A DNA stretch of 64,000 bases from assembly GCF_020151015.1 (NCBI RefSeq), contig NZ_CP083746.1, forward strand, positions 2,199,001 to 2,263,000, in the 5' to 3' direction. Numbering within the stretch: position 1 is the stretch's first letter; each line of letters opens with the position of its first letter. This DNA is from Pseudomonas sp. p1(2021b) (GTDB lineage: Bacteria; Pseudomonadota; Gammaproteobacteria; Pseudomonadales; Pseudomonadaceae). Below are positions 42,191-52,044 of this stretch, piece after piece. The notes under the pieces were generated by a model that ran no database searches, was not told where the DNA came from, and was given only the letters and a program-made list of their open reading frames with translations. The position numbers and the translations under genes were made by a program.

Positions 42191-42553
42191 GGCGAGACCT
42201 CCAGGTGAAGCCCAAGGGATTTACCGCATGTTGTTAAGAGCGGCGAAGGTGTCTGGGAGTTCCGTGGGCCGACTGCAGCCGCCTCCGCCGCACCGCCGGT
42301 GGCCACGCCAATCCAACGACCGGGACGGATCATGGAAGGGGTTGTCCAGGCTTGCGCGGCTTGTCTAGCTCGTAGCCCTGCGAGTTCATCGCCCGGGCGT
42401 ACCTGCATAAGATTTTTCGTATCGATAACCCTCACCAATGCGGCATCACCCTGCACCTGGGTGGCGCTGATCATCCTGGGTGCCAACACCCGATGCTTCT
42501 TCCATTTCCTCACCTTCCCAGGGCAACCGGGAGGGCCGACACGGAGTCAGATC
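42191..42553. other. Divergent intergenic region between DUF2388 and the TcB operon
   Basis: It must hold promoters for both directions. The plus-strand frame is open through much of it in phase with the TcB gene, but the residues look nothing like a TcB N-terminus, so I regard it as leader. An AT-rich segment, gcataagatttttcgtatcg (about 42412-42431), is the best candidate for the toxin promoter; I could not assign clear -35 and -10 boxes. Confidence 0.45.
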
Positions 42554-45500
42554 ATGTCCGATACACCTGCCGCTCCCTTAGGGACGAGCCGCGAACCCCT
42601 GTTCACCCCACCCGCGCTGCCCAAGGGGGGCGGTACCGTTTCCGCTGGTGGCGGGATGTTGTCCGTCGGCAACGCCGATGGTGCGGCGGGTTGGTCCCTG
42701 CCGTTGCCACTGCCTGTTGGGCGTGAACTGTCACCGCAGCTGACGCTGGGCTACAGCTCCAGCGGGGGCAACGATGCCTTTGGCGCTGGCTGGAGTTGCT
42801 CGCCACCCGCCGTGTTCCGCATGAGCCGTTTCGGTATCCCTCGTTACAACGAAGACGACCGCCTGGCAGGGCCGGACGGCGAAGAAATCCTGCGCGCCAA
42901 GGGCGCGCCGCGGGTTGAGGCGACCCTGCCGTTTTCTGCTGAAGCGGCGCCACACATCGTGACCAACTGGGTATCGCGCAGCGGCGGACGGGATGAACGC
43001 CTGGAGCATTGGCGCGCGCAGGAGGCGCCCGAGTCCCCGGGCTTCTGGCTCAACTACCACGCCGATGGCAGCATCACGCTGTTCGGCTGGTCGGACAGCG
43101 CCCGCTTGAGCGACCCGGACGATCCGGCGCGGGTGGCCGGCTGGTACGCCGAGGAAACCGTGAGCGCCAAAGGCGAGCATGTGGTGTACACCTACCGCGG
43201 CGAAGATACCGTCGGCTGCGACGAAGACGAGCGAATGGCTCACCCGAAGGTCGCGAGCCAGTACCTCACGGGCGTCTATGCCATGAACGCCACGCCCGCG
43301 TCCGCGCTGCTGGTGCCGGAGCAGGCCTTTCGTGCCGACGATTTCATGCGCGTGATGCTCCTGGACTATGGCGAGCGCGGCACCGACCTGGACACGCCGC
43401 CGCCGTTTGCAAGCACGGCGCAATGGCCGGTGCGAGAGGATTGCCTTTCGTTCTGGCGTTGGGGGTTCGATAACCGGATCCGCCGCCTGTGCCACGACGT
43501 ACTGCTGTGGCATCGCACACGGATGATGGCTGGCGAAAGCGACCCGACCCCCACGTTGGTTTCCCGACTGCACCTGAGCTATGAGCCGTCTGCCGTAGCG
43601 ACCCTGCTGGTGGCGGCCCGGCAGGTCGCCTACGAGCCCGACGGCACGCCGTTGGCGCTGCCACCGGTGGAGTTCGAGCTGAGCCGCCCAGGGCGCGAGG
43701 CGCCGCAATGGGAGGCACTGCCGGAGCTCGATGGCTTCAGCCCGCCCCATTGGCAGATGGCCGACTTGTACGGGGAGGGGGTGCCCGGGCTGTTGTATCA
43801 GGACGGCGGCGCCTGGCGATACCGGGCACCGGAGCGCAAGGGGGAACCCACTACCGATACGGTGACCTGGGGGGAGCCGCAGGTATTGCCCTTGACCCCT
43901 TCGTTGGCCGGCGGATCGCTGACCGACCTGAACGGCGATGGCCGCCCCGAATGGCTGGTCACCCAGCCTGGGCTGCAAGGCAGCTTCACCCTGTCGCCCG
44001 ACGGCCACTGGGGCAGCTTCATCGCGCTGCAGGCCATGCCCACGGAGCTGCTGCACCCCTCTGCACAACTGGCCGACCTGACCGGGGGCGGCCTGCAAGA
44101 TGTGGTCATGATCGGGCCGCGGAGTGTACGCCTGTGGGCCAGCGCCGCGAGTGCGGGCTGGCGCGGGGGGCGCGAAACAGGCTATGACGGGGACACGCCG
44201 TTGCCCGTACAAGGCGGCGAGCACCGCCTGGTGGCATTCGCCGACCCGGCAGGCAGTGGCCAGCAGCATCTGCTGGAAATCACCGGCCAGGGCGTGACCT
44301 ATTGGCCCTCCCTCGGCCATGGCCGGTTCGGTGAGCCGGTGCGTGTGCCGGGCTTCGCAGTGAGCGATTTCGTCGCGTCGCGCGTATTCCTGGGGGACAC
44401 CAACGGTAGCGGCACCACTGACATCCTCTATGTGACACCGGACCGTATCCGTGTATTCATCAGCGAGTCCGGCAACCGCTTCGTCGAGGGGCCGTCCGTG
44501 CCAGCACCAGCAGGCGTCATCCTCGACGACACCTGCCTGCTGCAGGTGACCGACTTGCGCGGCCAGGGTACGGCCGAACTGGTGCTGACCCTGCCACATA
44601 TGGCGCCGCGGACCTGGACGTATCGGTTCAACGATAGCCGGCCGTGGCTGCTCGCCGAAGTGTGCACCAACACCGGGAGCCGCACCCTGTTCCGCTACCG
44701 CAGTTCCGCCCAGGGCTGGCTGGATGAGAAGGCGGCGCTCAAGGCCCAGGGCAAACCTGCGATCAGCCGCCTGCCGTTCCCTGTGCACATCCTCAGCCGG
44801 GTCACGGCGATCGACGACATCAGCGGTTTGCGTACCGTCAGCGGCATGCGATACCTGCTGGGTATCTGGGATGGTGTCGAACGCGAGTTCCGTGGTTTTG
44901 CCCGGTTGATCCAGACCGACACCCTGAGCGATGCCCAAGGTACCAGCGTGGAACGCTCGCCGGCCGCGCAGGTACATAGCTGGTTCCTGAGCGGCATCGA
45001 GGCGTATGACGCCATCCAGGAAGGCGCTTTTGCAGGGCAAGGTTCGGCCGAAGGCGACTTTACCCTCAATCCACTGCGTATCACCCGTCTGGATGCCGGT
45101 GGCCGGGATGAGCCTGTCTCGCCTGAAGGCGAGGCGCGTCGTTGGTTGCTGCGCGCCCTGAAGGGCAGGCCGGTACGTACCGAAACCTATGGTCTCGATG
45201 GCAGCGCATTGGCCTCGCAGCCTTACAGCATCACCCGCCAGCGCTGGCAGGTGCGTATGTACGAGACCGCGGATGCCGGCAGGCCTGCGGCGCTGGTCAC
45301 GCCGGTGGAAACCCTGACTTTCGCTACCGAGCGCATCGTGCAGGACCCGGTGGTCTCCCAGTCGGTCGTGCTCGAACAGGACCGTTACGGCAATGTGGTG
45401 CGTGCCGTGGAGGTGCGTTACCCGCGCAGGCCTGCGCCCACGCCGTCGCCCTATCCGGATACCCTCCCCGAAGGCCTGGAACTGGCCGCGCGCGACCCTC

Positions 45501-46930
45501 AGCAGCAGCACGCCTGGCTGACCTTGACGCGCAACCGGCTGCACAACCTCGACGCCGGCCATAGCCATGTGGTCGGCCTGGTGGAATCGACCCGCACGGA
45601 TGTCCTGCAACTGGCGCCAAACCAGGTACCGCAGGGCGGTTTCAGCGTCGAAAGCCTGTCGTCGGCAGGGGGGCCTCTCGATGACGTGGGCAACGCCACG
45701 CTGTCGAGCCATGTCCGCACCCAGTGGTGTGACGAGGCGGGCAGCCCCAGCGTTGCACCGGTACGCCAGGCCCTGGCTGCCTATACCGAAACCGCCATGC
45801 TGGACGAAGCCTGTGTGGACGTGTTCAAGGGCCTGATGTCGGACGAGGCGTTGGCGCAGATGTTGGAAAAGGCCGGCTATCACGCCGTCGAGCTGCCTGA
45901 GGATGGCTTGCGTGTGTATACCGGCCGCCATGGCCTGGCCCGCTATCTCGGCGCCGCCGGTTTCTTTCGGCTGGCTGGCGTACGGGAAAGCGAGCTGGTG
46001 GGCGAAACGCTGATCGAGTGGACCCCCCACGCCTTGCAGGTGACGAAGGTGACCGACGCAGCCGGCCTGCAGACCACCTTGCGCTACGACTGGCGCTTCT
46101 TGACACCGACATCGCTGACCGACCCGAACGACAACGTACGGGAAGTGGTCGTCGATGCCCTGGGCCGGGTATCGCAGACGCGTTTCCATGGCACCGAGCA
46201 AGGCATCATGACCGGCTATTGCAGCGGGCGCGCTTTTGCGGTGCCGGAAACGGTCGAAGGCATGCTCGCGCTCAAGGGCGGCGATGTGCCTGTGGCGACG
46301 GCCCATCGGGTGGTGGCCGATAGCTGGATGCCGCTGGCGCGCGACCGGCAGGGCCATCCCTTGGCCTCCCGCATCGGGGAGCTTGCGCTACGACGCTTGG
46401 CAAGGGCGTACAAGCTCGGGCAGGTGGACCTGGCCGAGGGACGCGAGCCCCCGCACATCTGCAGCCTGCAGACCGATCGCTACGACGGTGACCCACAGCA
46501 GCAGGTACGCCTGAACGTCACCTACAGCGATGGCAGCGGCAACCTGTTGCAGACCGCCGTCCTGCACCCGCCAGGTGATGCCCTGGTGCGCACGCCCGAG
46601 GGCGGGCTCGAGGTGGGCACCGACGACAAGGCCGTGACCAGGCACGCTTTGGTGCGCTGGGCCGTGACTGGCAAGACCGAATACGACAACAAAGGGCAAC
46701 CCGTTCGTACCTGGCTGCCGTTCTACCTCGATGACTGGCGCCCGGTCTACGACGACAGCGCCCGCAAGGGCGTCTACGCCGACACCCACCTGTATGACGC
46801 CCTGGGGCGTGTGTACAGGGTGATCACCGCGGCGGGCTGGGAGCGGCGCACGCAGTTCTACCCGTGGTTCACGGTAGCCGAGGACGAAAACGACACCGCC
46901 CATGATGTACTGCGAGAGCGAGAAGCATGA
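42554..46930 (+). CDS. tcdB1: Toxin complex B subunit (TcdB-like, TcB), copy 1
   Basis: A 1458-residue TcB, close to the size of Photorhabdus TcdB proteins. TcB forms, with TcC, the hollow cocoon that holds the toxic cargo, and docks on TcA. The N-terminal SpvB-like domain opens with FTPPALPKGGGTVSAGGGML and GAAGWSLPLPLP, then a beta-propeller with repeated DLTGGGLQDVVM and DTNGSGTTDILYV-type motifs. The mid-N and mid-C TcdB regions follow (VLTLPHMAPRTWTYRFND, SSAQGWLDEKAAL, YLLGIWDGVEREFRGFARL). It ends with TRHALVRWAVTGKTEYDNKG and FYPWFTVAEDENDT. The start follows acggagtcagatc. Its stop overlaps the next start (atgatga), so it is translationally coupled to the second tcB. Confidence 0.95.
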   Translation: MSDTPAAPLGTSREPLFTPPALPKGGGTVSAGGGMLSVGNADGAAGWSLPLPLPVGRELSPQLTLGYSSSGGNDAFGAGWSCSPPAVFRMSRFGIPRYNEDDRLAGPDGEEILRAKGAPRVEATLPFSAEAAPHIVTNWVSRSGGRDERLEHWRAQEAPESPGFWLNYHADGSITLFGWSDSARLSDPDDPARVAGWYAEETVSAKGEHVVYTYRGEDTVGCDEDERMAHPKVASQYLTGVYAMNATPASALLVPEQAFRADDFMRVMLLDYGERGTDLDTPPPFASTAQWPVREDCLSFWRWGFDNRIRRLCHDVLLWHRTRMMAGESDPTPTLVSRLHLSYEPSAVATLLVAARQVAYEPDGTPLALPPVEFELSRPGREAPQWEALPELDGFSPPHWQMADLYGEGVPGLLYQDGGAWRYRAPERKGEPTTDTVTWGEPQVLPLTPSLAGGSLTDLNGDGRPEWLVTQPGLQGSFTLSPDGHWGSFIALQAMPTELLHPSAQLADLTGGGLQDVVMIGPRSVRLWASAASAGWRGGRETGYDGDTPLPVQGGEHRLVAFADPAGSGQQHLLEITGQGVTYWPSLGHGRFGEPVRVPGFAVSDFVASRVFLGDTNGSGTTDILYVTPDRIRVFISESGNRFVEGPSVPAPAGVILDDTCLLQVTDLRGQGTAELVLTLPHMAPRTWTYRFNDSRPWLLAEVCTNTGSRTLFRYRSSAQGWLDEKAALKAQGKPAISRLPFPVHILSRVTAIDDISGLRTVSGMRYLLGIWDGVEREFRGFARLIQTDTLSDAQGTSVERSPAAQVHSWFLSGIEAYDAIQEGAFAGQGSAEGDFTLNPLRITRLDAGGRDEPVSPEGEARRWLLRALKGRPVRTETYGLDGSALASQPYSITRQRWQVRMYETADAGRPAALVTPVETLTFATERIVQDPVVSQSVVLEQDRYGNVVRAVEVRYPRRPAPTPSPYPDTLPEGLELAARDPQQQHAWLTLTRNRLHNLDAGHSHVVGLVESTRTDVLQLAPNQVPQGGFSVESLSSAGGPLDDVGNATLSSHVRTQWCDEAGSPSVAPVRQALAAYTETAMLDEACVDVFKGLMSDEALAQMLEKAGYHAVELPEDGLRVYTGRHGLARYLGAAGFFRLAGVRESELVGETLIEWTPHALQVTKVTDAAGLQTTLRYDWRFLTPTSLTDPNDNVREVVVDALGRVSQTRFHGTEQGIMTGYCSGRAFAVPETVEGMLALKGGDVPVATAHRVVADSWMPLARDRQGHPLASRIGELALRRLARAYKLGQVDLAEGREPPHICSLQTDRYDGDPQQQVRLNVTYSDGSGNLLQTAVLHPPGDALVRTPEGGLEVGTDDKAVTRHALVRWAVTGKTEYDNKGQPVRTWLPFYLDDWRPVYDDSARKGVYADTHLYDALGRVYRVITAAGWERRTQFYPWFTVAEDENDTAHDVLREREA

Positions 46931-49900
46931 TGAATGAGAACCAAGAACCCCCCTTTTTCACACCCCCATCCCTGCCCAAGGGCGGTGGCACCCTCGGCGG
47001 CAGCTCGGGAGCATTGTCGACGGGCGGGCCGGATGGTGGTGCCGGTTGGCACATTCCACTGCCCGTGTCGGCAGCGCCGGCCCGTGGCCTGGCGCCTGAA
47101 CTGGCCTTGGCCTACAGCAACGGCGGTGGCAACGGTGTGTTCGGGATGGGCTGGCAGCTTTCGCTGCCGGCCATCCGGCTGCGTACGCAGCATGGCGTCC
47201 CCCGTTACGATGGCACCGACCGCCTGAACGGGCCCCGTGGCGATGAACTGCTGCGTGCCCAAGAGGCCGTGCGTACCGAAACGCGCCTTCCCTTTGCCGA
47301 TGCCGCGAGCGGTACCTACACCGTTACCCGTTACCAGGACCGCTTCTCGGGGTTGAATTCGCGTATCGAATGTTGGCAGGAGGTTGGCACGGACGGCGCG
47401 GTGAGCCGCACGTTCTGGATCGACTTCACACCCGACGGCGGCCTGGCCCTGTACGGTTGGTCGGCCGATGCCAGGCTGGCCGACCCACAGGATCCCTCGC
47501 GTGTGGCCGAGTGGCGTATCGAGGAGACAGTAACGGCCCGAGGCGAGCATATTCTCTGGCGTTGGCGTCAGGAGGACAACGAGCAATGCTCGGCACAGGA
47601 GCTTGCCGACCATCCGCACGTGGCCGGCCTGTACCCCGATACCCTGTACTGGATGAACCGCACGCCGGCGCTGCATTTCCTGCGGCCTGGCATGGGCCCG
47701 GGCGATGCCTGGGAAAACGAATGGCTGGCGTTGCTGGTGTTCGACTATGGCGAGCGCGGCACATCGACGGACCAAGCGCCGCCACTGACTGCCACGACGA
47801 CCTGGCCTGCCCGGGAAGATGCGCTGTCGCTGCGCCGCTACGGGTTCGAGGTCCGCACCCGCCGGCTGTGTCACGACATCCTGCTTTGGCACCGCACGGC
47901 GATGATGGCCGATGTCGCCTCCCAGGATGCGACGGCGCAGCTGGTATCGCGTCTTCACCTTGGCTATGAATCGTCCACGTTGCTCACCCAACTGTGCGCC
48001 GCCCAGACGCTGGCATACGAGGCCGATGGCACGGTGGTGTCCATGCCGCCGGTGGAGTTCGCCTTGTCCGAGCCACCTGAGGTATTGCCCGATGCAACGC
48101 ACTGGCAACACCTGCCTGCGCTGGACGGCTTCAACCACCAGTCCTGGCAAATGGCCGACCTCTACGGCGAGGGTATCCCAGGGGTGCTCTACCAGGATGA
48201 GGGCGCCTGGTGGTACCGGGCGCCGGTTCGGGATGGCGAAGGCGCTGCGTCCAAGATGGAGTCTGGCTATGCCGGGCTTTTCGACACTCCCCTCGACGAC
48301 CGGGTGACCTGGGCCGCGGCGACCCCCTTGCATCGGCTGCCCTTTGGCGGCAGGGCGCAATTGGCCGACCTTGAGGGCAATGGCCAACCCGAGCTGATAA
48401 TGACAGTGCACGGGATGCGGGGCAGTTTCACCTTGCAACCGGATGGGCGCTGGAGCGGTTTCAAGCCTTTCGCACGTTTTCCGGCAGAGTTCGATCACCC
48501 GGCAGCGCTGCAGGCCGACCTGACCGGCAGGGGCTTGACCGACCTGGTGATGATTGGCCCTGCCAGTGTGCGCCTGTGGCCCTCCGCCGGGCCGCAGGGT
48601 TGGGAGCCTGACACGACCGTAGCCCACCCAGGCCGTTCATTGCCTCACCCGAGTGGCGATGGTACCCGTATGGTCGCGATCAGCGACATCACAGGGGGAG
48701 GGCTTTCGGACCTGGTGGAAATCACCGCCGACGGCGTCACCGCCTGGCCATCGCTTGGGCATGGCCGTTTCGGCAACCCGCTGTCGTTGCCAGGTTTTTC
48801 ATTGCAGTTGCTCAGGGCCGAGGACGGCAGTGCCCTGGCCTTCGACCCTGAACGGATCTACCTCGCCGACACGGATGGCACAGGCGTTGCGGACCTGCTG
48901 GTGATCGGCCGAAAGGGTATCCATGTGTTCGCCAACCAGAGCGGTAATGCGCTGCGCTACAAAGGCGTGATCCCACCGCCTGCCGGTGTCACGCCGGATG
49001 CCACCTGGCGCTTGCAGGTGGCGGACCTGCAAGGCCTGGGGATGGGCAGCCTGGTATTGACGGTCCCGCACATGAAACCGCGCAGCTGGATGCTGAATTT
49101 CAGTGCCATGCGCCCCTGGCTGCTGACCACGGTAGTCGACAATCTCGGTGGCCGTACCGAACTGGCCTACCGGAGCTCGGCCCAGGGCTGGCTGGATGAA
49201 AAGGCCGCTTTGCAGGCGAGCGGGCAAGCTGCTGTCAGCTATCTTCCGTTTCCGGTGCACACGGTTCGCACGATCACCCAGGTCAATGAAATCACCGGGT
49301 TGACGCTGGGCAGCGAAACCCGTTACCTGGGGGGCGTATGGGATGGTCGCGAACGTGAATTCGCAGGCTTTCGCTGTGTCGTGCAGACCGATCGCAACAG
49401 CCGCAGCGAGGCCGATGCCGTGGCCCGTGCCGCTGTGGAGTCCCCCCCCGTGCGCACCTGCACCTGGTTCTATACCGGCAACGAGGCGGTCGACAGCAAG
49501 CCTTTGGAGCACGCTCGGGAAGACATCGACAAGGCCTTCAGCAAAGGCCAGATCCGTTTCACCGCCTGGCAAGACGGTTCGGACAAGCCCGAGGCGCCCG
49601 GGGCGAATGCCGAGCGGCGACGGAAACTGTATCGGGCCGTGCGTGGCCAGGTGATGCGCACGGAGGTGTACGGCGAGGACGATCACCCGGCAGCGGCGAC
49701 CCCCTACAGCATCTCCCGGCAGCGCCTGCAGGTCCGCGCCTGCGACAGCCTCGGCCCGGATGGCAAGCCCGACCGCAATAACCCGGTTACCCAGGTGACA
49801 GTGCTGGAAACACTGTCGCTGGCCTGCGAACGCATCGCGGCCGATCCTCTGGTGACCCAGACCATCGTATTGCAGCAGGACGCCTATGGGGTGCCGCTCG

Positions 49901-52044
49901 ATAGCGTGAGCATCAACTACCCACGGCAATTGACGCCCGCCCAGGTCGAGGCCGAAGAACGCGCACGTGAACGCTATCCCAAGACCCTGCCTGGCGGCGT
50001 GATCAAGGAAACCGCCGATACCCAGCAATACGATTGCTGGGTCACGCTGACCCGCAACCGTGTACACCACCTGACGGCAGGCCACGACTTTGTCGTGGGG
50101 GTCGCGCAGGACGCTCGCTCCGACCTGGTCTGGTGGGGTACCACCCACCCGGACGGTAATCCCGAGGCGCGCAAGAACCGCCCACTCCCTGAGGGAGGTT
50201 TCACCGCCGACAATCTGGCGATGGCTGATTTGTTGGCAGAGCCTGGTTCCCTGGTGTTTTCCGGCTATACGAAAACCAAATGGCGCGGGATCGCTGGCAG
50301 CGAACCATTGGACATACCCACGCGCCAGGGCCTGATCGCCTGGACCGAAACCGCCTTGTTGGATGAAACATCCCTGCAGGTACTACGGCCGACCTTCGAC
50401 CAAACCTTGGCAGACCTGGTCGATGCCTGCCTGAACGATACCGGCGGCGTGATCGACCCGGCGGTATCGCGCCGCTTGCGTGAACGTGTTCAGGCGCACA
50501 TGACGTCGGACGTGTTCTTTGAGCTCTTCATGGCATTCGCCGTGCATCAGGAGCAGGTTTCGGCAGGAGGTGGCAACCTGTACCAGGCGGCCTTGCAAGC
50601 CATGCAAGGGGCACTGAAAGACCAAAGCAGGGGGCGGCGAACCATCGAGGCCGACGCCCTGTGGGCCGCCTTGGGTAGCCACGTCGCTAGCGGCGGCGTC
50701 CCGCGAACCCAACTGTGTTCGGCAGTGCAGGCCTATGCTGACCAACACCCTGGCGATGATGAAGCACTGGCGGCGCTGAAACAGGCGCTCATCGACCCCG
50801 CTATCACGCCAGATCTGCTGTATTGGCAGGTAGTGTCCACCGCCCTGGCCACGGGCCAGGAGCTTCACCAAGGCCTGGCCCCCCTAAGGGACACCCTTGG
50901 CCAACCTGTGCAATCGGAAAGCCTGGCAGCCCTGCTTCAACGCGGTGGCTACAAGCCTCTGGCCGTACCGTTCGAACCGCAGGTCAAGGACGTCTGGGGC
51001 GGTTTGCAGAACATCACCGCGTACCATGACCAGTCCATGTTCTGGGTCGCCAAGGGCGTACGTGAAAGTGAACAGGTTCCCCAAGTTGCCTTGACGTATT
51101 CACCGCACTTTCTGTCGGTCGTTGGCGCGACCGATGGCTCGAGCTTCGCGTCCCAGGTGACTGCCCTGGATTGGCGCTTCCTGAGCCCTGTGCAGCTCAC
51201 GGACGCCAACGGTAATACCAGCGAAGCCATCCTGGACGCACTGGGCCGTGTACGGCACACGCGCTTTCATGGCTCCGAAACCCCGGCCGGTGCGAGCGAA
51301 CCGGTCAACGTTGGCTATTCGACGTCCCGTGACAAACCGTTCACGCCGCCTGCCACCGTGGAGCAGGCCCTGGCGTTGAACACGGCCAAGGGGGTACCGG
51401 TTCATGAGGCCTTCACCACCGTCAGCGACAGCTGGATGCCCCTGGCGGTCACGGCCGACGGTCAATTCACAGGGCAACGGTGCGGCAGCCTGGCCCGGGC
51501 CCGGCAGGATGCGCGCCTGCGACGGGATGCGATCACCATACCGGACGTCATGGCCGCACGTACGCCCCCTCATGTCATTCGTGTCCAGACCGATCGTTAC
51601 GACGACGATCCCCAGCAGCAAGTGCGTGTGCAAGTGATCGTGCACGGCGGTGGGCAGGTACTGCAGACAGCCATGCTGAGTACACCGGGCGAAGCGTTCG
51701 TGCGCACGGCGCAGGGTACCTTGGAAACCGATATCGATGGCCAGGCCATCGTCAGGCACACGGCGACCCGCTGGGCCGTGACCGGCCGGGCCGAATACGA
51801 CAACAAGGGCAATCCGGTGCGGGCGTGGCAGGCCTACTATCTCGACGATTGGCGCCTGGTCAGCGGGAGCGGTATCCATGCCGATACGCACCTCTACGAC
51901 GCGTTGGGGCGCGAGTTCAAGGTCATGACGGCGGCTGGGTACGAGCGTCGGGCGCAGGCCTTCCCGTGGTTCACGGTATCGGAAGATGAAAACGACACCG
52001 CGGCAGAGGTGTTGGCGCGTCAGGCAACAGGAGAAGCACAATGA
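46927..52044 (+). CDS. tcdB2: Toxin complex B subunit (TcdB-like, TcB), copy 2, enlarged
   Basis: A 1705-residue TcB paralogue with the same domain order as the preceding protein: SpvB-like PPSLPKGGGTLGGSSGALST, propeller motifs DLEGNGQPELIMTV and DTDGTGVADLLVIG, YRSSAQGWLDEKAALQASG, YLGGVWDGREREFAGFRC, and a matching C-terminus FPWFTVSEDENDT. Most of the extra length lies at about residues 1150-1335, between AWTETALLDE and LLQRGGYKPL, where copy 1 has about 20 residues. This alpha-helical-looking insert is of unknown role. The gene overlaps copy 1 and, by ATGA, the following tcC, making a three-gene coupled operon. Confidence 0.94.
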   Translation: MMNENQEPPFFTPPSLPKGGGTLGGSSGALSTGGPDGGAGWHIPLPVSAAPARGLAPELALAYSNGGGNGVFGMGWQLSLPAIRLRTQHGVPRYDGTDRLNGPRGDELLRAQEAVRTETRLPFADAASGTYTVTRYQDRFSGLNSRIECWQEVGTDGAVSRTFWIDFTPDGGLALYGWSADARLADPQDPSRVAEWRIEETVTARGEHILWRWRQEDNEQCSAQELADHPHVAGLYPDTLYWMNRTPALHFLRPGMGPGDAWENEWLALLVFDYGERGTSTDQAPPLTATTTWPAREDALSLRRYGFEVRTRRLCHDILLWHRTAMMADVASQDATAQLVSRLHLGYESSTLLTQLCAAQTLAYEADGTVVSMPPVEFALSEPPEVLPDATHWQHLPALDGFNHQSWQMADLYGEGIPGVLYQDEGAWWYRAPVRDGEGAASKMESGYAGLFDTPLDDRVTWAAATPLHRLPFGGRAQLADLEGNGQPELIMTVHGMRGSFTLQPDGRWSGFKPFARFPAEFDHPAALQADLTGRGLTDLVMIGPASVRLWPSAGPQGWEPDTTVAHPGRSLPHPSGDGTRMVAISDITGGGLSDLVEITADGVTAWPSLGHGRFGNPLSLPGFSLQLLRAEDGSALAFDPERIYLADTDGTGVADLLVIGRKGIHVFANQSGNALRYKGVIPPPAGVTPDATWRLQVADLQGLGMGSLVLTVPHMKPRSWMLNFSAMRPWLLTTVVDNLGGRTELAYRSSAQGWLDEKAALQASGQAAVSYLPFPVHTVRTITQVNEITGLTLGSETRYLGGVWDGREREFAGFRCVVQTDRNSRSEADAVARAAVESPPVRTCTWFYTGNEAVDSKPLEHAREDIDKAFSKGQIRFTAWQDGSDKPEAPGANAERRRKLYRAVRGQVMRTEVYGEDDHPAAATPYSISRQRLQVRACDSLGPDGKPDRNNPVTQVTVLETLSLACERIAADPLVTQTIVLQQDAYGVPLDSVSINYPRQLTPAQVEAEERARERYPKTLPGGVIKETADTQQYDCWVTLTRNRVHHLTAGHDFVVGVAQDARSDLVWWGTTHPDGNPEARKNRPLPEGGFTADNLAMADLLAEPGSLVFSGYTKTKWRGIAGSEPLDIPTRQGLIAWTETALLDETSLQVLRPTFDQTLADLVDACLNDTGGVIDPAVSRRLRERVQAHMTSDVFFELFMAFAVHQEQVSAGGGNLYQAALQAMQGALKDQSRGRRTIEADALWAALGSHVASGGVPRTQLCSAVQAYADQHPGDDEALAALKQALIDPAITPDLLYWQVVSTALATGQELHQGLAPLRDTLGQPVQSESLAALLQRGGYKPLAVPFEPQVKDVWGGLQNITAYHDQSMFWVAKGVRESEQVPQVALTYSPHFLSVVGATDGSSFASQVTALDWRFLSPVQLTDANGNTSEAILDALGRVRHTRFHGSETPAGASEPVNVGYSTSRDKPFTPPATVEQALALNTAKGVPVHEAFTTVSDSWMPLAVTADGQFTGQRCGSLARARQDARLRRDAITIPDVMAARTPPHVIRVQTDRYDDDPQQQVRVQVIVHGGGQVLQTAMLSTPGEAFVRTAQGTLETDIDGQAIVRHTATRWAVTGRAEYDNKGNPVRAWQAYYLDDWRLVSGSGIHADTHLYDALGREFKVMTAAGYERRAQAFPWFTVSEDENDTAAEVLARQATGEAQ

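Noticed and set aside
42299..42553. An extended N-terminus of 85 residues for the first TcB
   Set aside because: The upstream residues bear no resemblance to TcB, and a good ribosome site precedes the internal ATG where family sequence begins.
42731..46357. A 1208-codon open frame on the minus strand opposite the first TcB gene
   Set aside because: It is antisense to a clearly recognised TcB protein, lacks any family motif, is rich in His/Gln/Arg/Pro as expected from the reverse frame of GC-rich coding DNA, and has no ribosome site.
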